Positions 33,961-47,545 of a DNA stretch of 64,000 nucleotides are shown in pieces. Numbering within the stretch: the first letter of the stretch is position 1; each line of letters begins with the position of its first letter. The DNA is taken from the NCBI GenBank assembly GCA_026874595.1, contig CM049314.1:77478300-77542299 (forward strand), given 5' to 3'. This DNA comes from Sipunculus nudus. Its lineage: Eukaryota; Annelida; Sipuncula; Golfingiida; Sipunculidae. Under the pieces are notes generated by a model. That model did no database searches, was not told where the DNA came from, and saw only the letters and a list, made by a program, of their open reading frames with translations. A program made the position numbers and the translations under genes.

Positions 33961-33984
33961 AGTTCGCCCAAATTAAGAGGCATT
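33920..33984. repeat. Nested inverted repeat
   Basis: AATGCCTCT (33920-33928) pairs with AGAGGCATT (33976-33984). Inside it CAAGGTAT (33930-33937) pairs with ATACCTTG (33951-33958). The two perfect stems stack in order and could form one hairpin with a 13-base apical loop and an asymmetric bulge. It lies at the upstream edge of the candidate minus-strand first exon. Confidence 0.7.
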
Positions 33985-36399
33985 CAAACAACTATTATAT
34001 GGAGAACCCCTGAGTAAATTAAACATATTATCCGTATTGGTTCGAAAATATGTGATGTATTCTTGCTATAATTATACCCGTCTTTATTCAACGAACTGAC
34101 ATTTATTACTATTCATTTCGTAGATTAATTTTACATTTGGCATTTTCACAAAGCTATCCTGAAAAGATCTTTTAGCTCCCAGAGTGATGTATTGTTGCGA
34201 AAAATGGTGGCAATTAACCTTAATTAAACATAAAAAATATAAAACCATTCATTCGAATTAAGTTTCTACAGAATTCATTTGTATCTTAGTAGCTTATAAA
34301 AGGAAGAAATGCTGACTCGTACTTATTTTGCATGTTATGCAATAAACTCTCTTATTACGGTATATGCTAAAAGTCAGACTCTGCAAGGAATTTAGATAAG
34401 TACTCAGTGAAGCACATACCTCCGCCAATATCTTACGAGTTATTTAATCTGGATCCACATGTCAATATTTGATAAGTTCATGTCCGGCCTCCCATCTTCG
34501 TGGAAATTTGTTCTTTAGCTATAGCGTAATCCGTGTAAACAAACAAGCAAACGTACACACAGACAAACAAACAAGCACAGTTAAAAACATAACCTCCTTG
34601 GTAGAGGAAATAACTGTATTTTAATTTAAAATTCCGCTATTTATTCATGGGTTAATTTGCGTCGAAACATAATTGCATTTTCTGAGTCCTATCTTAGGAA
34701 TGCCGGTAATCTGTATAAAACCGTGGATAACATTTCTGGCAGAACCGCTGCCGCGCAGTACACGGTGTTATTTCACTTTCCAAATTTACCATTCATTTTT
34801 CTCGGATATGATACCAGGCATGATGTTGTGGACAACAATTCTCTACTTTAAATGCATGTTCAAGCCACTCAATTACCGTGTGGACGCCATAGACCCATTA
34901 CTTAGTACCCGACGTAGTTCTTCCTTCGCTCGCTGTACCCAGTGTTCTCCAGATTTTATCGACCGATAAACAACATACATCTGTAATATTATCAGCTGTC
35001 ATCTGCAGATATCGGGATTTCTGGAGGACTGGTATTTTCCTTACTACCCTTTCGTCAGCCCATGTTAGTTCATTTATCAATGAGTTCTCTCCGGGTTTCC
35101 CAGCATGCATTACAAAAGGTAAACAGCTGAAATAAGCTTTCATGCATTGGTACCATCATCGTCAAAAGTGTTGCGAGAGTAAATTTAAAAATAACAATAA
35201 ATGGAGGTAGACAATTATAAAAAGTACTTTTGAGAATTTCATAACTTGACTGCAGACTAATATTTTTTAATTCTTTAAATTTGAGTTTATTCTCAAAATT
35301 GAATTGGAGTACATGTTATGAAACTAAAACTCATGAGGGACTCGGGGAAACAATATGAGCTTGAAAACACTTGACAAATACCAATATTCATACCTTACAA
35401 GTACTGTCTTTTCTTAATCTTAAAGAAAAGTGACATAGCCTACCTCATGAAATTACAGCCTTATTTTGACAGCTGTTACTTGTAGCTGTTGACCATATGA
35501 CCAGTGACCTTCACCCCGGTCAACCGGATGTATAGATGCTGTTCGAAAGGAATGTTTTCTCAGATTAGATATTAATTTATTACACATAGTTGTACAAGGT
35601 ATGTTTTTGCTTTCATCTAGCTAATTAGATCTATGCCCCGTTATTTCATTGCAGCACACTTGTTACAATTGATCTATAAATTCATGGTCATATTCCCAAA
35701 TAATTTCAATCGCACCCAACTCTACAACAGATTGTATTTTTTAAAACATTTACAAAGTACTCTACGGTAAGTTCATATGTGTCCTTATTCCCAAGCCTTG
35801 TGTCAACTGTCATGACCCAGTTCATTTATGATTGGCAGGAATATTCGGCATGTACACTAGGAAGACATGGATTATTGATTGCATAAGTGTGAGCTACATC
35901 AGTGAAGCAAATAGGGGAAAATTAATGTGTAGGTATACAAGCTTTTTTCTGAAGCAGTTTAACTGATATTAAGCAGTAAATTATCGAAATTATAGTAAAT
36001 CAGAAAGAGTTTTGAAAATCAGCTGTGTATGCATTAACATATACTATCGACAGAAATGAAAAAAAATACGCCACATAACTGACAGGTCAGTGCTATGATC
36101 TGCATTTGAATATAATCATATTGCATGTCGAACAGCTTCATCTGGTGTGTGTCAAAACAGCCCTACCTACCCGGAGCATCTGTCCAGATGAACACCCTTC
36201 AAACAGGGACCAAAGAAGCAGTTAATGCCCATGGATCTTTGTGACATAATTTCCTTTTGCAGTGGTCGCATGGCATTCTTCCTTACTCAATTCACTTACA
36301 AACTGTTTGCAAGGACCTCAGGGTCTCGAATGTTTGGATTAATGAGAACCTGTATTCATCAACTTAATTTTTTTATAACTAATCCGAGCAATAAAACGG

Positions 36400-36402
<3 letters not shown>
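33985..36402. other. No gene seen
   Basis: Overlapping frames near 34657-35143 (64 and 98 codons plus, 81 codons minus) have no recognised domain. The minus frame is preceded by an acceptor-like CTTATTTCAG but lacks a good donor. No call is made. Confidence 0.4.

Positions 36403-36460
<58 letters not shown>
36403..36460. repeat. (AT)n microsatellite
   Basis: A pure AT run of about 29 units. Confidence 0.97.
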
Positions 36461-36463
<3 letters not shown>

Positions 36464-39400
36464 ACTAATGCATATATGTTGAGATCCAGTAAGTCTTGAG
36501 GATGGATGATATAATAAGCATGGACAGTAACAGTCGTAATTATGTCTTAAAGGGATGGCTAATTTACCCGGTGCGTGAAAATTTAATTCACTTACATTTT
36601 GCAGAGCGCTCTTAGTTGTCGTTTGCATCAAAGGCAGCCTTTACAAGCAGTAGGTGGAAGGGGTAAGGAACAATTAAAAAAACTCATTGTTCTTACAGTA
36701 AGCCACAAATCTGATCAGCAAAATAAATTGGCGGTTTCACTTAGCTAATTAAATTTTTTTTTCTCTAATGTTCACTGAAGCTCACATGCATAATGCTTAA
36801 TGGTAGCCTGCCCTCGTTACAACTGTAAACACAAATAGACCTCGCAATGATTATTTGTTCAGATGCAAAAGCTGAGTTACTTGTAAAACTCTGCATGAAA
36901 ATACAAATTCAATGTCACATTTTGAATGCGCATGCGCACTTAAACCTATGGCTATCATTTTCATAATTAACCACAGGTGTAAACTCATAGATCCCTCAGT
37001 TAATGTGCGTAAAGCAGTAAAAGATCAACCAAACATTCAATATGTTGAACAATAAAATGCATTTATGCTGGTTTTGAGTTCACATTAAGTTTACCAAATG
37101 TTTGTTTCATTAATAATCAAGGTCTGAGTTTAACTACGCATATTACCTTTCAACTATTGCCTCACATCTGCTAGGAAACAGTTTCCAGCACAATTAAAAA
37201 ATAGAATATTCGTCTCCCGTTAAAAGTTCTTTGTAAACCACAAATCATTGACACTTCTATATAAACTATCTGACTATTTTAGTTTATTTCAGTGACTGTC
37301 GTCACGGTTGTTGCGCTCTTTTGTTTATTTTCTGTTTATCTCAAGACGTAAAGCCATTGTTGTAACCATTGTTCCCAAACAATACGCAAATCTATCACGA
37401 TACTCCAATTTCTACTTTAACTTTTGTTAAAGAAACAGGTAATATTATACATATACATTTTTTTTTATGTTATCCATTGTTCTGTAAAGCAACGATTTAG
37501 GTTTTTTTACTTGTGTGACTTAGGGAGAACGTTCGATGACCAGAACTGAGAAGTTAATATACAAGGAACCTCCTATGAGAAGAAGCCATCCATGGAAAAA
37601 TACGGACATATATGCCGGTCTGATTGTTCCGTTCCGGATATCATGTCGTCTGCTACGATGACGTCAACAAGATTGATTGAGTGACCTCGAACCAGGTTTG
37701 TAAGCTTGTAAGGCCTAAATGAACTTAGCATGTAAGGCCGGCTGAATTTGAGGCCATGAACTCGTGCGGTTACCGAAACATTTTTTTAAACCTGGTAGTT
37801 TTCAATTAATCTCCTATATTTGGAAGATTTTAATAAAGAGTGATGTACTGACAGATCAACTGGCTAAAATCTTTGAATTAAAATTGTATTGTAATCTATC
37901 AACAATTTGTCGAAATATTTCCCATTGTATACATACTTCTGTCTCATAACATATGTTCCCTCTTTCCGTTGGATGGAAAACCTTCTCCAAAGCAAAGAAC
38001 TGTGTCATTAAGTTTTCTGTTGTCTTTGGCAAAATAAAGTAATTACAGTGTCTATTGACATACTGACATATCACGGCGTCTGAGAACAAAATACACACAT
38101 CTTTGTATCTGTTTCGACTCATTATGCGAATTTATGCGAACAATTTTCAATTGAAAGATGTCTGTGTTTATTTTACTCATCTTCCGTGATACGATGCCCA
38201 TTAATCAATACACACCAAAACCATCTTGTCATGTCGGAGTCGACAAAAGAATGTGATTTGATGAGAGTCTGGGCCTCTTATAATTCATTTTCTGTCTTAT
38301 TTTTTTCACTTGTAATTACAGAGTGAACGGTGACACACGGAAACCCTTATTAGGTAACCTCAGGGGAGTCAGACAAGGATAGCAGGCAAAGATGACCTTG
38401 GTAAGGAAAAGAAAGACCTGTCATTAGAAAGAGACCACAATTAGCAGCAGGGTTGGAACTTTGCAGTTAAATTGACGAAGTTAAATTAAACTAGATTTTT
38501 GCAATCGCGGAGCGGTCACTAGAAGTCTCCCTCGACGTCAGCATCTGAGAAATATTGGAGATCGGCTGTTGAGTGAACAACCTTGGGAATTTTGGAAAGG
38601 TCAACTATAAGTATTAAGTGCAAATCTGTCAACTATGACGAAGATTGACCAAAGACCAGTTTTTATAAATCAGATATATTTTATATATGCGGACAGCAGA
38701 AAGGAAAAATGCGGACAGCATCTTTATAACATATCTTCCTTTCTTGAATAAAAGTATATCAAGATCACTTAAACAAATTTACAAACGGCAATCAATGAAT
38801 GAACAATGTTATACTTATGATCATTCCATTGATCAAATCTACAGAACGCTCTGTGTCTTAACGTAAATCGTCGTTAGGATTTGTACAAAAGGGATATGCT
38901 TGCCATGAGACGGCAGATAAGTGTATTTGGCGAAAGGAAGAGTGGCAATTGAACGGGTTTGTCCTGTATTTCAATAATTATTGGTTGGGATGTATCTAGA
39001 TACACACCATATGTATACATCTACTGCTTTATATTTTTAAGGAAAATAATGTATTGGGATAAATAAAGGAATATTAATTGTCCCCAGAGGACACCAGGCT
39101 CCATCAAATGTCCCACGGGTATGTCTACAGAGACGGTAATGCTGCATCACTAATAATTTCCCCACTTAGCCTGGTTTCACGACACCTGCAGCTACATCTC
39201 CCAGACCCTCAAAAATATATATTGATTTATATCAATAACATACGTGACTACCAACTGAGTGGACCTAGCGGAATAATAATAGTAACCCCGGCATGCCACC
39301 CGCGATTGTACTCATTTTGTTCATTAGTTCAACAAGGAAATTCTGCTGGGTAAGTAAATATTGTTCCTTTGCAGTTTATTTTATATCTCCCATTTTGTGC

Positions 39401-39736
39401 CGTGGTTTCGATGTAGGACAAATATACCTCTTCCAAAAGAATTACACGGTGTGGAACAACGTCTCTTGTGTGCCAATAAAAATCAACCAACGTTAACATC
39501 CCAGATTTAAAGATAGCCATTCACCTACCTTTTGAAAAAGAATTTATGTGATTTCTGGCTTTCTCTGTGTATATATCAATGATCTAGGGATATTTTTGAA
39601 TTTAAATTCTAATAATAAGGCCTTCGTGAAGGATGAATGAAGTTGTTTATCAACATGTTTGTAATAACAGCAATCTTGACAAACGGGGAAAAGATGTAAC
39701 ATAAGATGGTACGTTGCATATATGCGGAGGTAGAAA
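36461..39736. other. Long gene-free stretch
   Basis: AT-rich with no supported gene. A short imperfect direct repeat (AGCTTGTAAGGCC and AGCATGTAAGGCC) lies near 37700-37740. Confidence 0.45.
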
Positions 39737-39958
39737 GATCACTTGTTGCAAAACGCTATTTGCAAAACCCTGGCATATCTGACATGCTGCCAGATGCCCT
39801 TGTTGGATTATTTTGGAACCCCCATCCCCCACATTTTATAAAGAAGTTGATATAAACAAAACATACATGAGGTGATGTTCACTTTTCTGGCCCATTTGTA
39901 TAAAAGCTCCAAGGGATTACCTTGAGTTTATAAAGGTCAGATAGGTGATAGGGCCCCT
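39737..39958 (+). mobile_element. TTAA-flanked non-autonomous element (family C), copy 4
   Basis: Blocks in order are CACTTGTTGCAAAACGCTAT, TTGCAAAACCCTGGCATATC, GACATGCTGCCAGATGCCCT, GATATAAACAAAACATAC, TATAAAAGCTCCAAGGGAT and TTTATAAAGGTCAGATAGGT. The right end is GGGCCCCT, directly followed by TTAA (39959-39962). The left end lacks a TTAA and may be truncated. It is the cleanest match to copy 2. Confidence 0.7.
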
Positions 39959-39962
39959 TTAA

Positions 39963-41185
39963 TGAAGGTCAGCGTTAAAAAAAAGAAATATTGGGAGTCG
40001 GATTTTGAAGAGATAATATTTGTAAAATAAATTGTTATATTTTTATTATTCCCACATATCATCATTATAATACTTTGAATCGTGTCATTATATGAGTATT
40101 CGTTTATAATAAAATGTAAGAGTTGGTTGTCAGTACAATGTTTACACAATTGATTTGTTTTGGTCGGTAATGGTCGGCACCTACTACAAGAACTAGCATT
40201 GTTCCTCTTGATCCTACAACCATCGGATGTTTGGACCTCAGAACTAAGCGTTTGGATTATATTTCGAGCGTCCCAGACGCTTAACCCGCGTTCCAGATTG
40301 ATAAGAGCCATTGGATTCTACAGAAATCCCGCCGTTAAAGGACGGTTTTATGAACTTAATTATTGAAATAAAACTCTCTCTTTTTCTGTGTTCAAATGTA
40401 AAGCCAGCTTTACAGCATGGGAGTGAGTGGAGGGGGTGTGAGGGATGGGCGGTACGGGATAGTGTAAAGTGGAACAGTCAACAGTTTGGAATATACGTTC
40501 ATGAAACCCTTCCCCTTGCTCTTTACACCAACTAATATCTCTTATTTAAGAATTAAATTATATATTTTTCCGACAAAATAACGTATCTAATAATAAAACA
40601 CTTTTATCGTTAACATTCTCCGAAATATTTTCAAGAAGGAAATAGAGACTCGAGTTGAACAAAATGGAAAAATACGTGGCGGCAAAATTCCCCGGTCCTG
40701 ATGTTTCAGTTACACCCACGAGGTGTTTTAGCTTTTATTTCAAATCAAGGCTAAAAGGGGCACTAAAAGACCAAAAGAAATAATAGACAAAAAAGACCCT
40801 GCTTGGTAAGTTCAATAAACCAATAAAACCATGATTCACATGAATCCATTCAAGGTCGTTTTTAACAAACCTGACAAAAGAACGAAGACAAATAGAGTGG
40901 CTGCCTACCGCTTCAGGAATTCAAGTTGAGTAACCGGTCCTTCCAGAATATTTGCAAAAAGCAGTAAGACTATACGTTACTCTCCAATGTCGCCACCTCT
41001 TTCTGTTGTGGAAAAGAAACCTTTTAAAGACATTTATCACACAATCCCCTATCTCTCTGTTGCCATTGAATTTACACAACATGTTAATAAAAAAAATATG
41101 TGTGCCGTCAGGCAAGCAAAAATTCAGTATGAGAGGATTAAATTGCCTTACAAAAATAATATTTATCCGACCTTCTTTATAAGTT
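39963..41185. other. No gene seen
   Basis: The 124-codon minus frame at 39937-40311 begins in the element above and has no recognised domain. Nothing else is supported. Confidence 0.4.

Positions 41186-41264
<79 letters not shown>
41186..41264. repeat. (TA)n(GT)n compound microsatellite
   Basis: A TA run (41186-41227, one interruption) passes into a GT run (41230-41264). This is the same TA-to-TG arrangement as in the duplicated unit at 30811-31176. Confidence 0.95.
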
Positions 41265-41266
<2 letters not shown>

Positions 41267-44014
41267 TATCATCACTGTCAAGTGCGACCTACCAAATTTG
41301 GTCGGGCAAGCGTGATGTAAGGTGAGATAGACTATAGTGATGAGGTATAATTTTCCTTCTTTTTTAAAATTATTTAAGCTCCTGTTACTTATTCTAATTT
41401 CGTCAAAGAACGGACTTTTTAAAGAATTTGTCCTTGAAATACCCGAATACTGGTCAGCCATGTTGCATAATCATGCTAGGATTATAACCACTTTTTTTCT
41501 ATGTGCTCATCACACGAGATAAATAAATGGGGTAATTGGAACAGTTCTCGCATAGAGTAAGCCTAAATTATTTAAAAATGCACGTAAACTCTAAATCACA
41601 TCTCATTATTTCTTACAATTCGTAATTCTCCAGTGTAAAATTCTACGTCGAATACATGCAAGATTCGAAAAAGTGCTCAAATTAGAAAACAAAAGTTCTT
41701 TTTGTATGACGAATAAAAAATAATCCCATTATGTAAATATAAATTTATAAAGTCTTACATTGAAAATAATAGGAACTGTATTAAGAGTTTTAAAAAAGCC
41801 AACACAGACACAAATGGTCCGCAATTTTATTATATGAATCATAATGAGCTTGTCAGATTAAATTCGCAAATATATATTAGATATGCTTCCCTTAAGGGCG
41901 ATTGTTGAAAAAAAGTTTTATGTATTTTTGTTTTATTAGAATCACCCTGCATGGAAGTACATGGGTTCTGAATCAAGCCAGGAAAAAGAACACATGAAAA
42001 AAACATATTTTATGTCCCCTTTGTCAGGTTAATGGTAAAATAATCCAATTTGAATGTTGTCGTCTGTTCCTGTGTTCTGACTATTATTTTATTTTTAAAT
42101 GTTTTGTAAGTGTTCAAACAGAGGAGTCTGAATCGTCGTCAGCTTTACGTCGGAATCCTTCGGGACGTTTTGTGCGGTTGCGGTATGTACCTCAGCAAAT
42201 CAGCTGGTCCCAACCAAAAGAAAAATATTTCTGAAGATTCCTTGCAGCCCATTCCTTTCGTTTCTGGCATAGCATGTTGTCTCTAATTCTATCGTTCAGA
42301 TTTTAGTCAGTAGATGTCGCTGCTTATTCGGAAAATTATAAAAAAAATTACAACTGTTTCTGAACTCCGATAATAACAGTAAGTGGAAATATACAAAGCA
42401 AACGGACAAATTCTATTGGAACAGAACTGTTTATTATAACTTTGTCAAATTTAATATTTTGGAAGTCTCACTCATAGTTTGATATACAGAGAAAGACGTA
42501 TTATTTTAATCGTATTATAAGAATTACCAATGAAAAAAATATGCTTAAATTATTGTTATCAAGTTACATTTAAAATTATTAAATAAACTTTTCAGCAAAA
42601 ATGTCACTGTTATATATCTACAATATCGTTTTTAAATGTAATTTTTAATAAAGCACAGTTTGGTGGACATTATGGCTCTTATATTTAAAACAGGCTGTCC
42701 AGCGTCTGACATTGGATGTAGACCGAAGCATATAGACATTTACGAATTACAATATACTCGGTAAACTAGTCTTATGCATGTAGTGAACAAAAATATTACG
42801 AGGGATCTGAAGTTGCCCTTCAATTCTGCCTCACTCTGCCGTGCGTGTTACCCATACCGTTTCCAACACAAGAATGGTAAATCAATAGCGAAGCCACAAT
42901 AGGAAATCATTACATGTTCAGAATTATAATCTCACGGAGACAACGTCACATTGACTAGTGGTTGCGGAACTCAGCCGTGTGATCTAGACATTAATCTCGG
43001 ACAATGACAGCCAGGGTCTTCACGGTAGTCGGTTATACTTCAACATTGCCTTTCTTTGTCTTCTGAACGTCAGTCGATTGGTCGGCTGGGTATTTCTTGC
43101 TTTGTCACTTTTGATTATTTCTTTCCTGTTCACAGAAAACCTCTAAATTGACAATATCTACCCTAAATTTAATTAGTGATGTGTATCAATTAAGTCCAAC
43201 CATCTTTAAGGGCTCTCTGTACGGGGTTAAAAAATTGTATCCGCACTCGTCCCATACCAAAGTGATTAACCCGCCCGCGGGTTAAAACAGCAAATAAACA
43301 AAACATTTGCGTGCACCGTCATTTTCAAGGATTTTCAGGTTGCGACCAACAGTTAATTGATTCAAGTGTACGGAACAAGTAAGATAACCTAACCATCTCT
43401 TTCCTATGGTAATATAATGTCCCTTGGTCAACCTAACCCATTTTAAAACGTAAATATATATCGTGCATTCGACGTAATGCGGTGCTGTTATTTCTTCAGA
43501 TTGTCCTATGATCACATGACGTCATTAATATTCTAACATTCCTCGTGTCCCCATTGGGTTTGACGCCTGGCGCCGCCGGCAGTCGAGACAGGTGTAATTC
43601 GAGACGAGTTAACATACAATCGGCGCCTTTTTTAATTAAGTTGAAGTAGCCGAATTTGTGCAACTAAGTCTGACTTGAGTTAGACCTAAAACTGGTTCAC
43701 AATATTAATAAACCCACAGACAGGCCTATATTCGCTATGTAACATTATAGTTGTATGACGAGACAACCTAGACAGCTTATCATCATGTAATCATGAACGA
43801 GTAGGATAAAACGGATAAAATCCATCACAATTAAAATAGATAACAGTCCATCTTTTTCAGGCCAACTGAAGGCCAGCCAAATCTAGCCGAGTGATAAATG
43901 TCGACTGATTGCTAGAACAAGATTTAGTTTATGAACATGCAACAAGGGTGCGACGGACAAGGCTCTGAGTTTTAATTAAACTTGTTTAAATTTATTTATA
44001 CAAACCATAAAATA
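41265..44014. other. Long gene-free stretch
   Basis: AT-rich. An 18-base palindrome with eight-base arms, TAACCCGCCCGCGGGTTA, lies at 43267-43284, and a short CpG cluster (GACGCCTGGCGCCGCCGGC) near 43561-43579. No coding frame is supported. Confidence 0.45.
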
Positions 44015-44290
44015 TGTTAACTGGCTTCAGTGGGCTAGCCGTTCACTATGGTCAAAAAGTAAAGCGCAGGCCTCAAAGAACGTGGTTTCTAATCCGATCC
44101 AAGTAGGGGTGTTTTTCTACACGGTCTGCTCCATCCACGACGAACGCAATACAGACTCAATGGGAAGGCCGTGCCTGACAGCCGTGTATCACTTACAAAC
44201 CAGTAAGATATTAATGATTTCTCGATGTTAGGACCCAGTATTGGAGGTACTTACACACCCAAGACACATAGGTGCCATAGTTACCTGGCT
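44015..44290 (+). repeat. SINE family B, decayed copy
   Basis: The body block AATGGGAAGGCCGTGCC, ACAGCCGTGTATCACTTACA and AACCAGT (about 44159-44205) matches 51200-51245 and, on the other strand, 1400-1450. A head-like TGGCTTCAGTGGGCTAGCCG and a damaged B box (TTTCTAATCCGATCC) precede it. GTTAGGACCCAGTATTGGAG near 44228 corresponds to the GGGTAATGACCCTGCGATGG block of the 51-kb copy. Confidence 0.6.
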
Positions 44291-47048
44291 TCAATGATAT
44301 AAATGAGAGAAAGCGTGTTTTACTGCCCTTTGGTGAAGTTTAATTTGCTTATATTGTTAAATCTGGCTCAGTATATCTAAGTTTACCTGTAAAACAAATT
44401 AGAACTTGGTCATTGAAAAAAATAATAAAAAAAAACATGAATTCTCGTCATTAAGAGAAGGAAACAGGAATATAAAGAATGATGTAAATGAAAGAAATAT
44501 TCTCATTTGATATAAATTAAGACACTAAAACCAGTGACTCGCTAATTACGACAATGATAACCAGTTTCTTTTAAGCTATATTGCTAGGAAGGACTATTAT
44601 GTTAGCTGTAACCTTGAGTATTTTAAGATAAAATGTTTCTTTAAGGAAAGGGTTAAGCGTCGGTCATAGACAGTCTATAAACTATGACTAAATATTGGAT
44701 CGAATAATTGGAAATTTAAGAAAAGCCCTAGTTCCACATAAAAAAAACCACTATGTTATCTAGTTTTTACAATTCTTTTCTCCTTATATCGATGTATTTA
44801 AAACCATCGGCTTGTAGTTTCTTATATATGCATAGAAATTGCTTCTATTAGCCCGGCAACACGTCAATTTTATTGTTGTTTATTGTATTATAGTATTCAT
44901 TGCAAGGCCAATGGTTATAATATAATGCGGTTTTGAAACCAGCACAACTGATATAACTGTTACATACATTTAATAGAAGCTAAATACGTAATTATCTATA
45001 TGAGTGTATATCTTTCAGAAAAAAAGTTATTCTTGTGCACAGTAAAAGAAATGTCTTCTTCCATGGTACTGCGACCATAATTAGGTGTTTTTTTTTTTCA
45101 AAGCGTCTATTATTCGGAGTATTTTATGTGAGGTCAAATGATTAATTAAAATAGATGGATGAAAGGGTCCTGGGAGTAATCAAGGGATATGTTGTACGAC
45201 CTGCACTTATAACAATTTACCTTTTAATCATGTGTTCATAACCTTGATAGCCGTGTGATTATTTTTTTTATGCAATGACAATATTGAATTCTACTATAAT
45301 TTTGCTAACAGCAACGCGGTAATCCCTTAAGCGTTCTTCCGGCTTCGACTTAGAAGATATTGTACTAAACTCTCTTCGCAGATATATTCACGCCATGAGA
45401 TTATCCTGGTAGTACTTTTGTTCTTGTATTTCGGCGCCTTCACCAAAGCCTGACCTCACAGCAATGTATCAGCTCAACACATAGCCATTTTAGATGCAGA
45501 TTAAAAATCAGATGCCGGATGTCGTTGGTGATTTTATTTTCAGGAGCGTACAGGTAGAAGGTCTTGCCTAAGACACAAATGGATCTGTGATCCAAAGTAA
45601 ATTTACTATATTGGAAATCCAAAGAAAAAAAAAGACTTTACCGATTAATAAATGCACCTTCACGATCCGTCGACATAGTGAATGCATGGGTATACGCATT
45701 AGTTTGTCTGAAAACGTCATATCCCTGTAGTGTTTTTTTTATTACAAAGCTAATTAACACATTTAGATTTAGCTTATGAATTATTGATATAAACTGAATG
45801 ACACTGATACGGGGGATCTTGTTATTCACTTCTTGTCGGAGCAGAAAAACATGGAAATCATGGGGTCATATTTTCTTGAGGTAACATTCACATAAAACTA
45901 ATTTTCCCTATATGTCTGCTCCAGGACAAAGCTTGACGTCTGTTTCTAACAGCTGATATGAAGCTGGCGGCATTCATGTATCATCACAACACATGTATAC
46001 AGTAATCATGTACATTAACTGGTTGTTAACAAGCACTTTGTGTATCTAGTAAGTCACAGGCCGGTCCTTCAAACTCTAGGGAGTCTATCATAGTGTGTAC
46101 AATCGGATTCGTGAGAGTACGTCTCTGCTGGTTAGGGATTGTGGGTAACTAGACTATATCCCCGCAATGCACTTTGGTTCTCAATTCATCAGCGGCGTAG
46201 GTATAAATGTAGTGCAAAAGGATAATTTAGTTCATTCAAGAACGTTGGATAAGACTTGTTTAAAGGCAAAACACATAAGCCTAGGTGGTATGTTTTTTTT
46301 TGTAGGAAGGACTTTACGGAATAAGTTCTCTTTTGTAACCATGCGTGTATGAAATGTATACAAAAGGTGTTTCCTTGAAAGGTGACAAATGTTGATTTTA
46401 AAGTTTCACAGTTGAGACAAGTTGTCCAGCTGGAAAAGGTTCATTTGTGAGTAAAAACGATCTCCGGTAGACGAATGATGAGCCTACGGGAAAATAGGCC
46501 AAGAGCTATACCCTTTTGATTATTATCATGAACAAAAATGGCCATGGCTCACAATCACTACGATTGTCTGAAAGTTGCGATATAAAATATCGTCCCAATT
46601 GACGGCACTCTGAGAACAGCTAAAGTATGACGTTACTTTATGTGGCATGCAGGTGTAATATTACAAATATAACAAATTATTTCTCGAAGAATACCAAGAG
46701 AGTGTCAAATTCCAGCTCTTAGATGTAATTTTTTCGTATAGATTATATCTACCATGAGAGGCTGGTGAAGGGATTTAATTTCATATTTGATTCCTAGGTA
46801 AAACCAAACAACCAAAAACAGAGAACGACATGTCTGCTGGCTGTTTAATCGGTCATTAAATTTCATGTTAATTTTGATGAAAATCGTGATTACGTTTAGA
46901 AATATGAACACGCATAAAATGAAATACCAATAACATTCAGAAGACAGAAGATAATGCTGTGTGGGTAAATTTGCCATTATGTCTATGTTCGGTTTGCAAT
47001 CCTCTATAGAATTTACAGTGCTTACAGAACAAAGTCACAAAGGCGAGA
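44291..47048. other. Long gene-free stretch
   Basis: AT-rich. Short frames (60-90 codons) at 45440-45829 and 46705-46977 on the minus strand have no recognised features. Confidence 0.45.
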
Positions 47049-47092
47049 GAAAGAGAGAGACGGAGACAGAGACAGAGAGAGGGAGAGAGAGT
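47049..47092. repeat. GA-rich purine tract
   Basis: Imperfect GAGA repeats (AGAGAGACGGAGACAGAGAC and the like). Confidence 0.9.
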
Positions 47093-47545
47093 TACAAATA
47101 TTTGGCATTTTAACATAAATGTATCGTATACTGATATAAAGTGTACACATTAAACATAGATATAATACTTATTTTATTTTTTCTGTTTTAACTAAATATA
47201 GTTCATGTTGTCTGTTTAAGAATGTTTTGTTGGAACTAAAAACTCATACATATTGTTATGTAATTCAAATGTTTATTTACAGAGAAACAGACCATGAGGA
47301 TGGCACGGTATAATATTGATTAGGTCCTAAAGATATTGTATAAATTACGCTTTACGCTCAAAAATACAAAATCCTCGATCGAGTCTACCTTGGACATTTT
47401 GTCCGAGGAAGATTCTTCGGGAATATTCTCTAGAATATCTTCAAGGTGACGCATCGTGTGGCGTGACGCAGGACAGGAATCTTGAAAGGAAATAAAAGGT
47501 CTTCTGTTCTTCTCTTTATCATCCCGTGTTACCCTTGGCTTTGCC

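Noticed and set aside
34898-35143. 81-codon minus-strand frame with an acceptor-like upstream sequence
   Set aside because: No convincing donor, no domain and overlap with plus-strand frames.
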